The notes under the pieces were generated by a model. It had not been told where the DNA came from. It saw only the letters and a list, made by a program, of their open reading frames with translations, and ran no database searches. From the NCBI RefSeq assembly GCF_001905725.1, contig NZ_LIWB01000002.1, positions 599,137 through 663,136 on the forward strand: a stretch of 64,000 nt of DNA, given 5' to 3'. This DNA is from Streptomyces sp. CB02400. Lineage in GTDB: Bacteria > Actinomycetota > Actinomycetes > Streptomycetales > Streptomycetaceae. Of this stretch, positions 53,778 to 62,694 are shown one piece after another (the stretch's first letter is position 1; each line of letters starts with the position of its first letter). Position numbers and translations under genes: made by a program.

Positions 53778-54727
53778 GTGCCGCGGCCGAACCCCTGGAA
53801 GCCCCCGCCGGTCCCTTCGTCCACCCCGCCCTCTTCTACCGGGACGACCAGGAGTACCTGGAGGGCACCGTCCCCTTCGTGCGCGAGGGGCTCGCGGCCG
53901 GCGAGCCCGTGGCGGTCGCCGTGCCCGGTGACCGGCTGCGGATGGTCCGGGACGCGCTCGGCGACGACGCGGACACCGTCCGCCTCCTCGACATGCGCGA
54001 GGCCGGACGCAACCCCGGCCGGATCATTCCCGGCGTGTTGCGCGCCTTCGCCGACAGCCGGCCGGCCGGGAAGCGGGTGCGGATCATCGGCGAGCCCATC
54101 TGGGCCGGCCGCTCCGCGACCGAGTACCCCGCCTGCGTCCAGCACGAGGCACTGATCAACGCCGCCTTCCAGGGCCGTACGGCGACGATCCTGTGCCCCT
54201 ACGACGCCGTACGCCTGCCCGCGCACGTCCTCGCCGACGCCCACGCCACCCACCCCACCGTCATCCCCGTCGGCGCCCGCCCGGTGCGGGACAGCGAGGC
54301 GTACGCCCCCGACGCGGTCGTCGCCCGCTACAACGAGCCGCTGCCGCTCGTGGCGGACGCGATGACCCTCCCGTTCACCGCCGATTCGCTGCCCTCGGCC
54401 CGGCACGCCGCGTCCGACGAGGGACGGCGGCTCGGCCTCACCGGCGTCACCCTGAACGACCTGGCCCTCGCCACGGCCGAGCTGACCACGAACAGCGTGC
54501 TGCACGGCGGCGGCTCCGGAGTACTGCGGGTCTGGGCCGAGGACGGCCACGTACTGTGCGAGGTGCGCGACCGGGGCCGGATGACCGACCCCCTCGCCGG
54601 GCGCCGCCCCGCCTCCCGCGAGCAGCGCGGCGGACGCGGCCTGCTGATGGTCAACCTGATCGCCGACCTGGTGCGCGTGCACACCGGGGACGAGGGCACG
54701 ACGATCAGATGCTGGTTCCCCCGCTGA
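53774..54727 (+). CDS. MEDS sensor fused to HATPase (anti-sigma regulatory kinase)
   Basis: Protein of 317 residues. About residues 10-170 form a MEDS (DcmR-type) sensory domain: HPALFYRDDQEYLEGTVPFVREGLAAGEPVAVAV, GKRVRIIGEPIWAGRSATEYPACVQHEALIN. The C-terminal 110 residues form a GHKL ATPase: LNDLALATAELTTNSVLHGGGSG, VLCEVRDRGRMTDPL and GRGLLMVNLIADLV. This is an RsbW-like kinase that would bind the STAS protein and a sigma factor, known for such pairs in Streptomyces. It overlaps the STAS gene by four bases (ATGA). Confidence 0.88.
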   Translation: MSAAAEPLEAPAGPFVHPALFYRDDQEYLEGTVPFVREGLAAGEPVAVAVPGDRLRMVRDALGDDADTVRLLDMREAGRNPGRIIPGVLRAFADSRPAGKRVRIIGEPIWAGRSATEYPACVQHEALINAAFQGRTATILCPYDAVRLPAHVLADAHATHPTVIPVGARPVRDSEAYAPDAVVARYNEPLPLVADAMTLPFTADSLPSARHAASDEGRRLGLTGVTLNDLALATAELTTNSVLHGGGSGVLRVWAEDGHVLCEVRDRGRMTDPLAGRRPASREQRGGRGLLMVNLIADLVRVHTGDEGTTIRCWFPR

Positions 54728-54755
54728 CGGCTCGCCCGTCCGGCCGCCCCCGCGC

Positions 54756-55793
54756 TCAGGCGCGCAGCGGGTCCAGCACGATCGGTGCGATCCTGCCCTC
54801 CAGCATCTCGCCCAGCCCCTGTACGGCGCAGAGCTCCGGCCGTTCGGCGATGTGCACCGGCATGCCCGTCGCCTGGCGCAGCATCTGGTCGAAGCCCGGC
54901 AGCAGGGCGCTCCCGCCGACCATCATGATCCCCCGGTCGACCAGGTCGGCGACCAGATCCGGCGGGCACTCCCGCAGCACCTTGCCGATGCCGTCGAGGA
55001 CGGCGGTGAGCGGCGTCTGGATGGCCCGCCGCACGGCGGCCGTGTCGACCCGCACGGAACGGGCCAGCCCGGTGGCCACGTCCCGCCCGTGGATCTCCGT
55101 CGACTCCGGGCCCTGCGGGGTGAGCCCGTTGCCGTGCAGGGCGAGCTGCAGGGGCCGTACGGACTGGCTCGGCAGCATCAGCTCGTGCTGGTGGCGCAGG
55201 TGCTGCACGATCGCGTTGTCCACGGCCTCCCCGCCGACGGGGACGCGCTCCGCCGTCACGATCGCCCCGAGGGAGAGCACGGCCACCTGCGTGGCCGCCG
55301 CCCCGCACACCATGACCATGGTGGCCTCGGGCCGCTCCACCGGCAGACCGCAGCCGACGGCGGCGGCGATGAGCGTGTCGACCAGCTCCACCCGGCGGGC
55401 CCCGAGACCGACCAGCGTCTCGATCGCGGCGCGCTGGGCGAGCGGATCGGCGTCGTGCGGGACGCAGGCCGCGGCCCGCAGCCGGGGCCTGCGGCGCAGG
55501 GTGCGGCGCATCCTGTCCCCGATGAGCTGCCGCAGCATGCGCTGCGCCATCTCGATGTCGACGACCGTGCCGCCGGAGACGGGACGTACGACACGGATGT
55601 AGTCCGGCGTACGGCCCGTCATCTTCTCCGCGAACTCACCGACCGCCATCAGCGCTCCGGTACGGGTGTTCACGGCGGCGGTGGACGGCTGGTCGACGAC
55701 GAGTCCGGCGCCCTTGACATACACCCGGGTGCGGGCCGCCCCCAGGTCGACGGCGAAGTGGCAGCGGCGCAGCTGCTCCAGACTGGCGGTCAC
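54756..55793 (-). CDS. mbl: MreB-like actin homologue Mbl
   Basis: Bacterial actin of 345 residues. FAVDLGAARTRVYVKGAGLVVDQPS is phosphate loop 1, AACVPHDADPLAQRAAIETLVGLGARRVELVDTLIAAAVG follows, VMVCGAAATQVAVLSLGAIV is phosphate loop 2, and IMMVGGSALLPGFDQ is the adenosine region. The Gly-rich motifs are present though a little divergent from MreB (no DIGGGTTD; here MVCGAAAT), matching Mbl (SCO2451) recalled in Streptomyces coelicolor, which acts on spore wall formation. No mreC/mreD neighbours occur. Confidence 0.85.
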   Translation of the reverse strand: MTASLEQLRRCHFAVDLGAARTRVYVKGAGLVVDQPSTAAVNTRTGALMAVGEFAEKMTGRTPDYIRVVRPVSGGTVVDIEMAQRMLRQLIGDRMRRTLRRRPRLRAAACVPHDADPLAQRAAIETLVGLGARRVELVDTLIAAAVGCGLPVERPEATMVMVCGAAATQVAVLSLGAIVTAERVPVGGEAVDNAIVQHLRHQHELMLPSQSVRPLQLALHGNGLTPQGPESTEIHGRDVATGLARSVRVDTAAVRRAIQTPLTAVLDGIGKVLRECPPDLVADLVDRGIMMVGGSALLPGFDQMLRQATGMPVHIAERPELCAVQGLGEMLEGRIAPIVLDPLRA

Positions 55794-55919
55794 GGCGGAT
55801 CCTCCCGAGTGCGCACCCAGCGGCCCGCCGGGTGGCGGACCTCTCAGGCATCGTGCGCGGCGGACGGGGGCGGGCGCCTTTCCTGGGGGACCGGGTGGGT
55901 GGCCGCCGAACGGGGTCTC

Positions 55920-57284
55920 TCAGCCGCGGGGGATGCGGTCCGCCGGTCCGGCCACCGGTCCCACCACTCCCCGGACCACCCCCAGCTCCACCAGGTCCTG
56001 CGGGCGGACGCGGAGCCGGTCCGCCGTGTTCTCCACCTCCTCCGGGGGCCGTTTGAGGATGGCCGCCGCGAGTTCCGGGGCGATCACCGAGAAGTAGCTG
56101 TCCGGGGTGGCCCAGGTGTTGCCGGGGGCCGCCAGGGCCAGCGCGCCGCCGGAGCCGCCCTCGCCGACGACCAGCGTGGTGACCGGCGTACGGGCGGCGG
56201 CCACGGCGCCGAACAGGTCGGCGATGGCGGCCCCCGCGCCCTGCCGCTCCGCCTCCGCGTCGTTCGCCGCGCCCGGCGTGTCCACCAGCGTCAGCACCGG
56301 GATGCCGAGCCGGTCCGCGAGCCGGACCAGCCGGGCGGCGGTGCGGTACCCGGCGGGCCGGGTCGCCGTCCCGGTCTGCGCCGCGTAGGCGACCGTACGG
56401 CCCTCCCGCTCACCGAAGCCGCACAGCATGCCGTCCGGGTCCGTACCGCCGCAGCGGTCGCCGCTGATGGTGACGCGGGAGGTGAGGCAGGCGTCCAGAT
56501 AGGCGGTGGCGCGCGGGCGTTCGGGTGAGCGGGCGCGGCGGACGGCGTCCCAGCCGGTGGCCGGGAGGTCCGTCGCGCCCAGCGCGGGCGGCGGCGGGAC
56601 CGGGGCGGCGGAGGGCCGGGTCAGCAGCCGCAGCCAGCGGCCCAGCGTCCCCCGCAGCTCCTCCGGCCGCACCAGCGCGTCCGCCGCACCCGCCGCCACC
56701 TGCGCCTCGGCCGTGTACGCCGCCGGGTCCGCGTCCGCGGGCCGCACCCGTGAGCCGGCGAAGCCGACCTGCGCGCCGGGCAGGGCGAGGACGACATCGG
56801 CGCCCGCGCCCAGGGTGGCCCACCCGCCGCCGGTCGTCGGATCCCGTACCACCGCGATCTGCGGCAGCCCGGCCTCCCGCGTGAGCGCCGACTCCCGCGC
56901 CACCCGCTGGAGCTGGGTGAGCGCGAGCATGCCCTCCTGCATCCTGCTGCCCCCGGTGGCGACCAGCGGCACCACCGGCAGCCGGTGGGCGCGGGCATGG
57001 GCGTACGCCGCCACCAGACGGTCGCCGGTGCGTTCGCCGAGCGAGCCGCCGAGGAAGCCGAACTCGAAGACGACGACGACCGCCCGGGTGCCCTCGAAGC
57101 TCGCGGTGCCGCAGACCACGGACTCCCGCTCGCCGGTGCGCTCGGCGGCGCGGGTGCGGGCGGCGCCGTAACCGGGCCAGCCGAGCGGGCCGTCGGGGGC
57201 CGACTTCCTCGTGGGGTGGCCGAGTTCGGTGAAGTCGTCCGCGAGGAGGGCGATGACCTCCCGCGCGGACAGCCGGTCAGCCAC
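55920..57284 (-). CDS. Acetyl-CoA carboxylase carboxyltransferase-like protein (fused beta/alpha)
   Basis: Carboxyltransferase of 454 residues: an AccD-like N-terminal part (YGAARTRAAERTGERESVVCGTASFEG, VATGGSRMQEGMLALTQL) and an AccA-like C-terminal part (LTLVDTPGAANDAEAERQGAGAAIADLFGAVA, VVGEGGSGGALALAAP). The zinc-finger of AccD is absent. Its GTG overlaps the stop of matB by 8 bases, so it is co-translated with matB. A carboxylase normally needs a biotin carrier and biotin carboxylase, not seen nearby; the function could be the reverse reaction or use subunits encoded elsewhere. Confidence 0.82.
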   Translation of the reverse strand: MADRLSAREVIALLADDFTELGHPTRKSAPDGPLGWPGYGAARTRAAERTGERESVVCGTASFEGTRAVVVVFEFGFLGGSLGERTGDRLVAAYAHARAHRLPVVPLVATGGSRMQEGMLALTQLQRVARESALTREAGLPQIAVVRDPTTGGGWATLGAGADVVLALPGAQVGFAGSRVRPADADPAAYTAEAQVAAGAADALVRPEELRGTLGRWLRLLTRPSAAPVPPPPALGATDLPATGWDAVRRARSPERPRATAYLDACLTSRVTISGDRCGGTDPDGMLCGFGEREGRTVAYAAQTGTATRPAGYRTAARLVRLADRLGIPVLTLVDTPGAANDAEAERQGAGAAIADLFGAVAAARTPVTTLVVGEGGSGGALALAAPGNTWATPDSYFSVIAPELAAAILKRPPEEVENTADRLRVRPQDLVELGVVRGVVGPVAGPADRIPRG

Positions 57285-58725
57285 GGGACAGCGCCCGCTT
57301 CATGATCTTCCCCATGTCGTTGCGGGGAAGGGCGTCGAGGTGGTGGACCACGCGCGGCCGCTTGTGCGGGGCGAGGCGCCCGGCCACATGGCCGGCCAGC
57401 TCCTCCAGGCCGGGCGGTGCCTGCGGATCCGCCGGCACCACCCACGCCACGATCCGCTCGCCCAGATCGGCGTCCGGCTCCCCGGTGACCGCCGCCTCCC
57501 GCACCCCCGGATGCTCCAGCAGCGCGTTCTCGATCTCACCCGCGCCGATCTTGTACCCCCCGCTCTTGATCAGGTCGGTGGCCTTGCGGCCGACGATCCG
57601 GACATAGCCGTCGGCGTCGCGCACCGCCATGTCCCCGGTGCGGAACCAGCCGTCGGCCGTGAACGCGGCGGTCGTCGCGTCGGGCCGGTTCAGGTACTCC
57701 GTGAACAGGTTCGGCCCGCGCACCTGGATCTCGCCGACCGTCTCACCGTCGTACGACGTCACCGGCGCCCCGTCCTCCTCCACCAGCCGCAGCTCCACGC
57801 CCGGCAGCGGCACGCCCACCGTGCCGGGGCGGGCCTCGCCGTCCGCGCGGACGGCGGTGTTCATCAGCGTCTCCGTCATGCCGTACCGCTCGATGACCCG
57901 GCGCCCGGTCGCCGCCGCGATCCGCTCGTGGTCGTGCACGGGCAGCGCGGCCGAACCCGACACCAGCAGCCGCGCCCCGGCCAGCGCCTTCACCAGTTCC
58001 GGCCCGTCGGGCAGCGCCTCCGCGAGGCGGTGGTACATCGTCGGCACGCCGAACAGCACGGTCGCGCCGCCGTTCAGCTCGCGCGCCACGCCCTCGGGGG
58101 TGAACCTGCCCAGGTGGCGCACGGAGCCGCCGCGCCGCAGCGGGCCGAGGGTGCCGAGGACGAGGCCGTGCACATGGAACAGCGGCAGCCCGTGCACCAG
58201 CACGTCGTCACCGGTCCACCGCCAGGCGTCGGCGAGGGCGTCCAGGGTGGTAGCGATCGCGCGGCGCGGGATGACGGCGCCCTTGGGCGGGCCGGTGGTG
58301 CCGGAGGTGTAGACGATCAGGGCGGGGTCCTCCGGGTCCCGCTCCCGGTCGTCCGGGAGCACACCCCGGGCCGCCGGGTCCACGTCGACGCGGGGCAGGT
58401 CGCCCAGCGGGGCGGGCAGTTCCTCGCCGGGCGCGGTGAGCAGCAGGTCAGGGGCGCTGTCGGAGAGGATGTGGCCGAGCTCCTTCTCGCCCGACTTCGG
58501 GTTGAGCGGTACGACGGTCACCCCCGCGACCAGTGCCGCGGTGACCGCGACCGCCGTCTCCAGCGCCGGCGTGGCCCATACGGCGACCCGGCGCGCCCCC
58601 GTCAGGCCCCCGGCCACCGCTCCGGCCGCCGAGGCGAGTTCCCCGTACGTCAGTGAGCGCTCGCCGAAGCACAGGGCGGGCCGGTCGGCCGGGCCGTCGG
58701 TCAGGGCCGGGAAGAGAGAGGACAC
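57277..58725 (-). CDS. matB: Malonyl-CoA synthetase
   Basis: ANL-family ligase of 482 residues which forms malonyl-CoA (or methylmalonyl-CoA) from malonate, CoA and ATP. Motifs are IVYTSGTTGPPKGAV (P-loop-like), RYGMTETLMNTAV, GWFRTGDMAVRDADGY and the catalytic Lys in PRNDMGKIMKRAL. It matches the S. coelicolor MatB (SCO2444) as I recall it. GTG 58725 follows CAAGGAGTACGACGC. The adjacent carboxyltransferase gene overlaps, suggesting a shared malonyl-CoA role. Confidence 0.88.
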   Translation of the reverse strand: MSSLFPALTDGPADRPALCFGERSLTYGELASAAGAVAGGLTGARRVAVWATPALETAVAVTAALVAGVTVVPLNPKSGEKELGHILSDSAPDLLLTAPGEELPAPLGDLPRVDVDPAARGVLPDDRERDPEDPALIVYTSGTTGPPKGAVIPRRAIATTLDALADAWRWTGDDVLVHGLPLFHVHGLVLGTLGPLRRGGSVRHLGRFTPEGVARELNGGATVLFGVPTMYHRLAEALPDGPELVKALAGARLLVSGSAALPVHDHERIAAATGRRVIERYGMTETLMNTAVRADGEARPGTVGVPLPGVELRLVEEDGAPVTSYDGETVGEIQVRGPNLFTEYLNRPDATTAAFTADGWFRTGDMAVRDADGYVRIVGRKATDLIKSGGYKIGAGEIENALLEHPGVREAAVTGEPDADLGERIVAWVVPADPQAPPGLEELAGHVAGRLAPHKRPRVVHHLDALPRNDMGKIMKRALSRG

Positions 58726-58949
58726 GCGTCGTACTCCTTGGCTCGCTGTTGATCGAAGACGGTCGGTACCTGCCCGACCAGGGTGCCCTACCGATCCCGA
58801 GGAGCGAACGGGGTGTGGCGGCTCGGGCCGCCGGAGTCTCCCGCGTTTCCGTAACCGGTGCCGGGGCTTCACCGAGGTGAAGGCCAAGTGGCCGGGCGCG
58901 GTTGCTAGCCTGCACGTCGATCAGCTGTTCGTATGAGGAGTGAGTCGTC

Positions 58950-59822
58950 GTGCCCCGTATCGCGCTCGTGACCTGCCGGCCCGGACCCGACGTCTCCGAG
59001 GACCGGGATCTGCCGGGGCTGGTGCGGGCGCTGGGGGAGGCCGGGGCCGAGGCGTCCGCCGAGGTGTGGGACGACGAGGCCGTCGACTGGGCCCGCTTCG
59101 ACCTCGTCGTGATCCGCTCCACCTGGGACTACAGCTGGCGGTCGGCGGAGTTCACCGCGTGGGCCGAGCGGTGCGGCACGCTCACCCGGCTGGCCAATCC
59201 GGCGGACGTGGTGCGCTGGAACACCGACAAGCGGTACCTCGGGGAGCTCGCCGCCGCCGGGGTGCCGGTGGTGGACACCCGGTATCTGGCTCCCGGGGAC
59301 GCCCTCGACCTCCCGGACGGCCACGAGTACGTCGTCAAGCCCACCTCCGGCGCCGGCGCCCGGTTCGCCGCCCGCTACACACCCGACGAGCACGACACGG
59401 CCGTACGGCATCTGCGGCGCATGCACGCCGAGGGGTTCACCGCGATGGTGCAGCCCTATGTGCGCGGCATCGACACCGCCGGTGAGCGGGCGCTGCAGTT
59501 CTTCGGCGGGAACCTGCTGCACGTGAGCCGCAAGGGGCCCGTCCTCGCCCCCGGTACGTCCTACGACCAGCGCAAGGTGGCCCACCCCGGACTGACCGCC
59601 TGGACCCCGGCCCTCGTCGACACCGCCCTCGCCAGGAAGGCGTTGGCCTCCGTGCCGGGCAGGCCCGAGCTGCTGTACGCGCGGGTCGACCTCGTGGACG
59701 GGGAGGACGGACAGCCCCGCGTGATGGAGCTGGAGCTGGTCGAACCGAACCTGTTCCTGTGGCTGCACCCGGAGTCGGTGCCGCGCGTCGTGGAGGAGAT
59801 CCTCAAGGCGGCGGTCCGCTGA
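58950..59822 (+). CDS. ATP-grasp domain protein
   Basis: RimK/glutathione synthetase-like ATP-grasp protein of 290 residues: an N-terminal Rossmann-like part (RIALVTCRPGPDV, VVIRSTWDYSWR), then WNTDKRYLGELAAAGVPVVDTRYL, YVVKPTSGAGARFAARY (ATP-binding loop), MVQPYVRGIDTAGERALQFFGG, and metal-binding ELELVEPNLF near the end. It forms an amide or related bond between an amino group and an acyl phosphate, with unknown substrate. GTG 58950 follows GAGGAGTGAG. A likely -10 TAGCCT is upstream. It ends 20 bases into the convergent chimeric gene. Confidence 0.82.
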   Translation: MPRIALVTCRPGPDVSEDRDLPGLVRALGEAGAEASAEVWDDEAVDWARFDLVVIRSTWDYSWRSAEFTAWAERCGTLTRLANPADVVRWNTDKRYLGELAAAGVPVVDTRYLAPGDALDLPDGHEYVVKPTSGAGARFAARYTPDEHDTAVRHLRRMHAEGFTAMVQPYVRGIDTAGERALQFFGGNLLHVSRKGPVLAPGTSYDQRKVAHPGLTAWTPALVDTALARKALASVPGRPELLYARVDLVDGEDGQPRVMELELVEPNLFLWLHPESVPRVVEEILKAAVR

Positions 59823-60888
59823 CCGCCGTACGTTGCAGCAACCCCCATGTGAACTCCGCGACCACCTCGCGCCGTACGCCGCTCGCGTCCGGGGCCGTGA
59901 AGGCGAGCCCCCACCGCGTCGGGGCGGTGCCCTCCAGGGGGCGGGCGGGCGCGAAGGCGTGAGCCGCCTCGTCCACCGTGCAGGACCAGGGGGTGAGGTC
60001 CTCCACGGTGTGGAGGGCGGGCGGTTCGGCGCCCGGTGCGCGGACCAGCCACTCGTTCCACACCGCCCCGCCGGCCGCCGGGGCCAGCACCTCGAAGCGC
60101 AGGCCGGGCCAGAGCGGGACCGGCCACCGCCACGCCTCGCAGTCCAGGTCGCCGATCCTGCGCGGGGTCCCGGACTCCGGCTCGCCGAGCACGGACCGGT
60201 AGCGGGAGAGGGCCGGGGGGCCTGTTTCTCCGGGCATCACTTCTTCCTGGATGTCGGCGTCAGCCAGCACGCGCGGGTCCACGCGCCCCTCCACCCGGAA
60301 CGGCGGCACCAGGTTCAGTTCAGGGACCGGCCGATAACCAGGACAGTCCACGGGCAGGGCCGACACGATGTCGCCCCACACCCCGCAGTTACGCCACGTC
60401 TTGTACCGGGAGTGGATGCCCTTCCAGGAGCCGAACCGCTCCGGCAGGTCCTCCCAGCGGCACCCGGTGCGCGCCTTGTAGAACATCGCGTCGGACATCA
60501 GGCGACTGGGCCTCAGCCGGTGGTAAGGCGGTTCCCACGCCTTCACGATCGGCTCGGCTGCGGCCCATGCCTCGTCGGTCAGCTCCGAGGGCACCTTGCG
60601 ACCGGCGGCCTTGAACCACTCCGCCATCGAGCACGACAGCCCGAGCTTGGGCTTGGGCACCAGGCCGGTGATGGTGACCCGCACGTCCAGCAGGGCCAGC
60701 ACCTCAGCTTGATGGGCGGGGGCCATGTCAGCTAGCCGGGTACGCGCCACGGTCGCCAGCGCTTCCAGGTCGCGCGCACGCTGCGCGGTGGCTTCGGTCT
60801 CCTCCATCCACGCGGCGGCCTCGTCGCGCAGGTCGACGAGCTGGCGTCGCTCCTCGGCGAGAATGGGGCGCGCGTCCTTGACGTCCAT
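59803..60888 (-). CDS. Chimeric protein: serine-recombinase-like coiled coil, DUF4096-like region and chromosomal tail
   Basis: Reads as three joined parts. Residues 1-85 (AEERRQLVDLRDEAAAWMEETEATAQRARDL, LLDVRVTITGLVP) resemble the C-terminal coiled coil and last strand of large serine recombinases, but the catalytic Ser domain is absent. Residues 100-190 (ELTDEAWAAAEPIVKAWEP, YKARTGCRWEDLPERFGSWKGIHSRYKTW) resemble the DUF4096 N-terminal domain of IS5-type transposases. Residues 200-361 (LPVDCPGYRPVPELN, then CEAWRWPVPLWPGLRFEVLAPAAG) look like the end of a chromosomal gene. It overlaps the XRE gene (TGATG). I infer an integration junction near 60240. Confidence 0.55.
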   Translation of the reverse strand: MDVKDARPILAEERRQLVDLRDEAAAWMEETEATAQRARDLEALATVARTRLADMAPAHQAEVLALLDVRVTITGLVPKPKLGLSCSMAEWFKAAGRKVPSELTDEAWAAAEPIVKAWEPPYHRLRPSRLMSDAMFYKARTGCRWEDLPERFGSWKGIHSRYKTWRNCGVWGDIVSALPVDCPGYRPVPELNLVPPFRVEGRVDPRVLADADIQEEVMPGETGPPALSRYRSVLGEPESGTPRRIGDLDCEAWRWPVPLWPGLRFEVLAPAAGGAVWNEWLVRAPGAEPPALHTVEDLTPWSCTVDEAAHAFAPARPLEGTAPTRWGLAFTAPDASGVRREVVAEFTWGLLQRTAVSGPPP

Positions 60889-61121
60889 CAGGCCGACACC
60901 AGCTCTCGACTGACGGGGCGGTTCGTCAGGTCGAAGAAGTCGACGCCGAGGGCCTGCGCCATCAGGTCGAGGACGTCCATGGACGGCGTACTGACGTGGG
61001 TCTCGTAGCGGCAGACCGTGGGCACGGTGACACCGAGCGCCTCGGCAAGGTCCCGCTGGGTCATGCCGCGTTCCTGCCGGATTCGGCGCAGCGCGTCAGG
61101 ATCGAACGCGAGAGTAAGCAT
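60888..61121 (-). CDS. XRE family small DNA-binding regulator
   Basis: A 77-residue helix-turn-helix protein: LRRIRQERGMTQRDLAEALGVTVPTVCRYETHVSTPSMDVLDLMAQALGVD. It has only the domain, typical of phage- or element-borne control genes. ATG 61121 has GGGAACCCC before it; no long upstream signals are seen. The stop overlaps the start of the recombinase-like gene (TGATG), so the two are translated together, an unusual pairing that suggests an excision/transfer control role. Confidence 0.75.
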   Translation of the reverse strand: MLTLAFDPDALRRIRQERGMTQRDLAEALGVTVPTVCRYETHVSTPSMDVLDLMAQALGVDFFDLTNRPVSRELVSA

Positions 61122-61338
61122 TGGGGTTCCCGTCGAAGGTTTGGCAAGGACGTGCCGAACACGGCGGGGAACTTGGGACCGCACCGCCGAAGCGGGGCCC
61201 TGACCGGGGGCTGTGCCGCCCAGCTACACCCAGTGGAGCACAGGATTTACACCCGCTGCAATTTGCGGTTGGCGCAAGTCGGAGGGGGCGACCCTCTCCG
61301 CGGCTGTCACGAGACGTGATCGCCAAGCACGGGAGGTT

Positions 61339-61518
61339 ATGGCCGACGGGCGCCCAGGGCCTCAACGTGACGCCCGGCCGTTCGGCGGCGTGGCCAGCGG
61401 GGCGCGGGCATACCCAGCGGCGGCCTCCCGTGGGGTCTCCGGCGGCCTCTCGTACCCGCCCGGGGCGGGTCCCGGCCGCACCCGCCAGCACGAGGCCACA
61501 GGAGACCCCACGGAGTAG
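61339..61518 (+). CDS. Possible small ORF (59 aa)
   Basis: ATG 61339 directly follows GGGAGGTT and the reading frame has high third-position GC up to a TAG. The product is Gly/Ala/Pro/Arg-rich with no recognised domain. The spacing between ribosome site and start is very short, so it may be non-coding. Confidence 0.35.
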   Translation: MADGRPGPQRDARPFGGVASGARAYPAAASRGVSGGLSYPPGAGPGRTRQHEATGDPTE

Positions 61519-61828
61519 CCACACCCTCTGACGTATCAACCCCCGTCGTTTCGGCTACAGTTGCCGTATCCCGCCTACCGTGGACCTGAGTCCGACGTCT
61601 CAGATAGGGCATGGGGTTGCCCCAACCCGTCCACGTTCCTTAGCTACAGAAGTTGGTGTTGCAGGGTCACTGCATGCGGTCCTGACCCGTCCGGCTCTGA
61701 GTCCTGAACGTCGGCATGGCCTCAGCTTGATCACACGTATACACGTGGTGGTCGGGCTGAGGTCTGCGCACCAATGGCCGATCACCGGGAAGGTGCTCGG
61801 ACCGTTGAACCTCTCTCTCGGCGTCAGG

Positions 61829-62017
61829 ATGTTGATCTTCGTGATCTGCTTCCTGTCCTCCGTTCTCGTCAGCATCGGGGCAGGTTGGCTCAGCCACAAG
61901 CCAGGGGCACGCAAGCGTGATGCTGTCCTCTTCGGAGGCGGTGTGTTCATCGGCGTCATGGGGCTGTGCATGACGACACTTGGCTACCTCGGCGTCTTTT
62001 CGGGTGAGACCGCTTGA
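61829..62017 (+). CDS. Small membrane protein (about 62 aa)
   Basis: A peptide with two hydrophobic segments (MLIFVICFLSSVLVSIGAGWL, then LFGGGVFIGVMGLCMTTLGYLGVF) and a basic connector (HKPGARKRD). Start ATG 61829 is a guess; the frame is open to 61580 and the GTG 61791 is another option, while no clear ribosome site is seen. It lies in a lower-GC part of the imported region. Resembles the small membrane genes of integrative elements. Confidence 0.5.
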   Translation: MLIFVICFLSSVLVSIGAGWLSHKPGARKRDAVLFGGGVFIGVMGLCMTTLGYLGVFSGETA

Positions 62018-62106
62018 GCGCGCGGGAGCCCCGGAGGCCACGACGGCTCTCCGGGGCTTCGCTAGATTCGACCCCACGACGCCACGTTCGTACCTACGCT
62101 CATGCT

Positions 62107-62694
62107 GTGACGATCACACCGGTAACCCTCGCCCTGATCGGCACCGGTGCCGGGCTGCTGGGAGCCGTCATCGGCGCGGTGGCCACCCTGGCGTCGGCCA
62201 GCCTCACCCAGCGTGCGACCCGCGACCGTGAGAGCGACTTCAAGGTCTGGGAACGCCGCGCCGACGCGATCGAGGAAGCGCACCGGAGGATGTACGCACT
62301 CGGTAGAACGCGCGACTCAGCCTTTGCACGCCGAAAAGTCTCCAGCGAGGACTACCACGAACTTGTCCTTGAGCCTGAAAACATGCAGTACCGCTTGGTT
62401 GTCACCAAGCTGGTGCTCTACACAACGCCGGGACTAGTTGGGGCGTACGCGGAGGCGAACGTGGCCATCATGGACGCGCTGCGCGCCATCCAACAGTTGC
62501 AACTGGCCCTAGAGGAGTCCGGCGGCGGAACCCGGGAGCGGGACAGAAGGCAGCGGAATATCAACGCTACGGCTGCCGCTGCGGCTCAGGCTGTCGAAGA
62601 GTCGAAAGCTGCCGACCAACGCCTTACTGCTGCGCTTCGTGAAGCGGTCACTCTCGCGGCCACCCACCGCCGTCGACGTGAGCCGGCCCGCTGA
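62107..62694 (+). CDS. Hypothetical membrane-anchored coiled-coil protein
   Basis: Unrecognised 195-residue protein with one N-terminal membrane segment (LALIGTGAGLLGAVIGAVATLASA) and long helices after it (RDRESDFKVWERRADAIEEAHRRMY, then AMDALRAIQQLQLALEES). GTG 62107 is a probable leaderless start: a -10-like TACGCT ends 7 bases upstream and no ribosome site is seen. Its composition and neighbours fit an element-borne gene. Confidence 0.65.
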   Translation: MTITPVTLALIGTGAGLLGAVIGAVATLASASLTQRATRDRESDFKVWERRADAIEEAHRRMYALGRTRDSAFARRKVSSEDYHELVLEPENMQYRLVVTKLVLYTTPGLVGAYAEANVAIMDALRAIQQLQLALEESGGGTRERDRRQRNINATAAAAAQAVEESKAADQRLTAALREAVTLAATHRRRREPAR

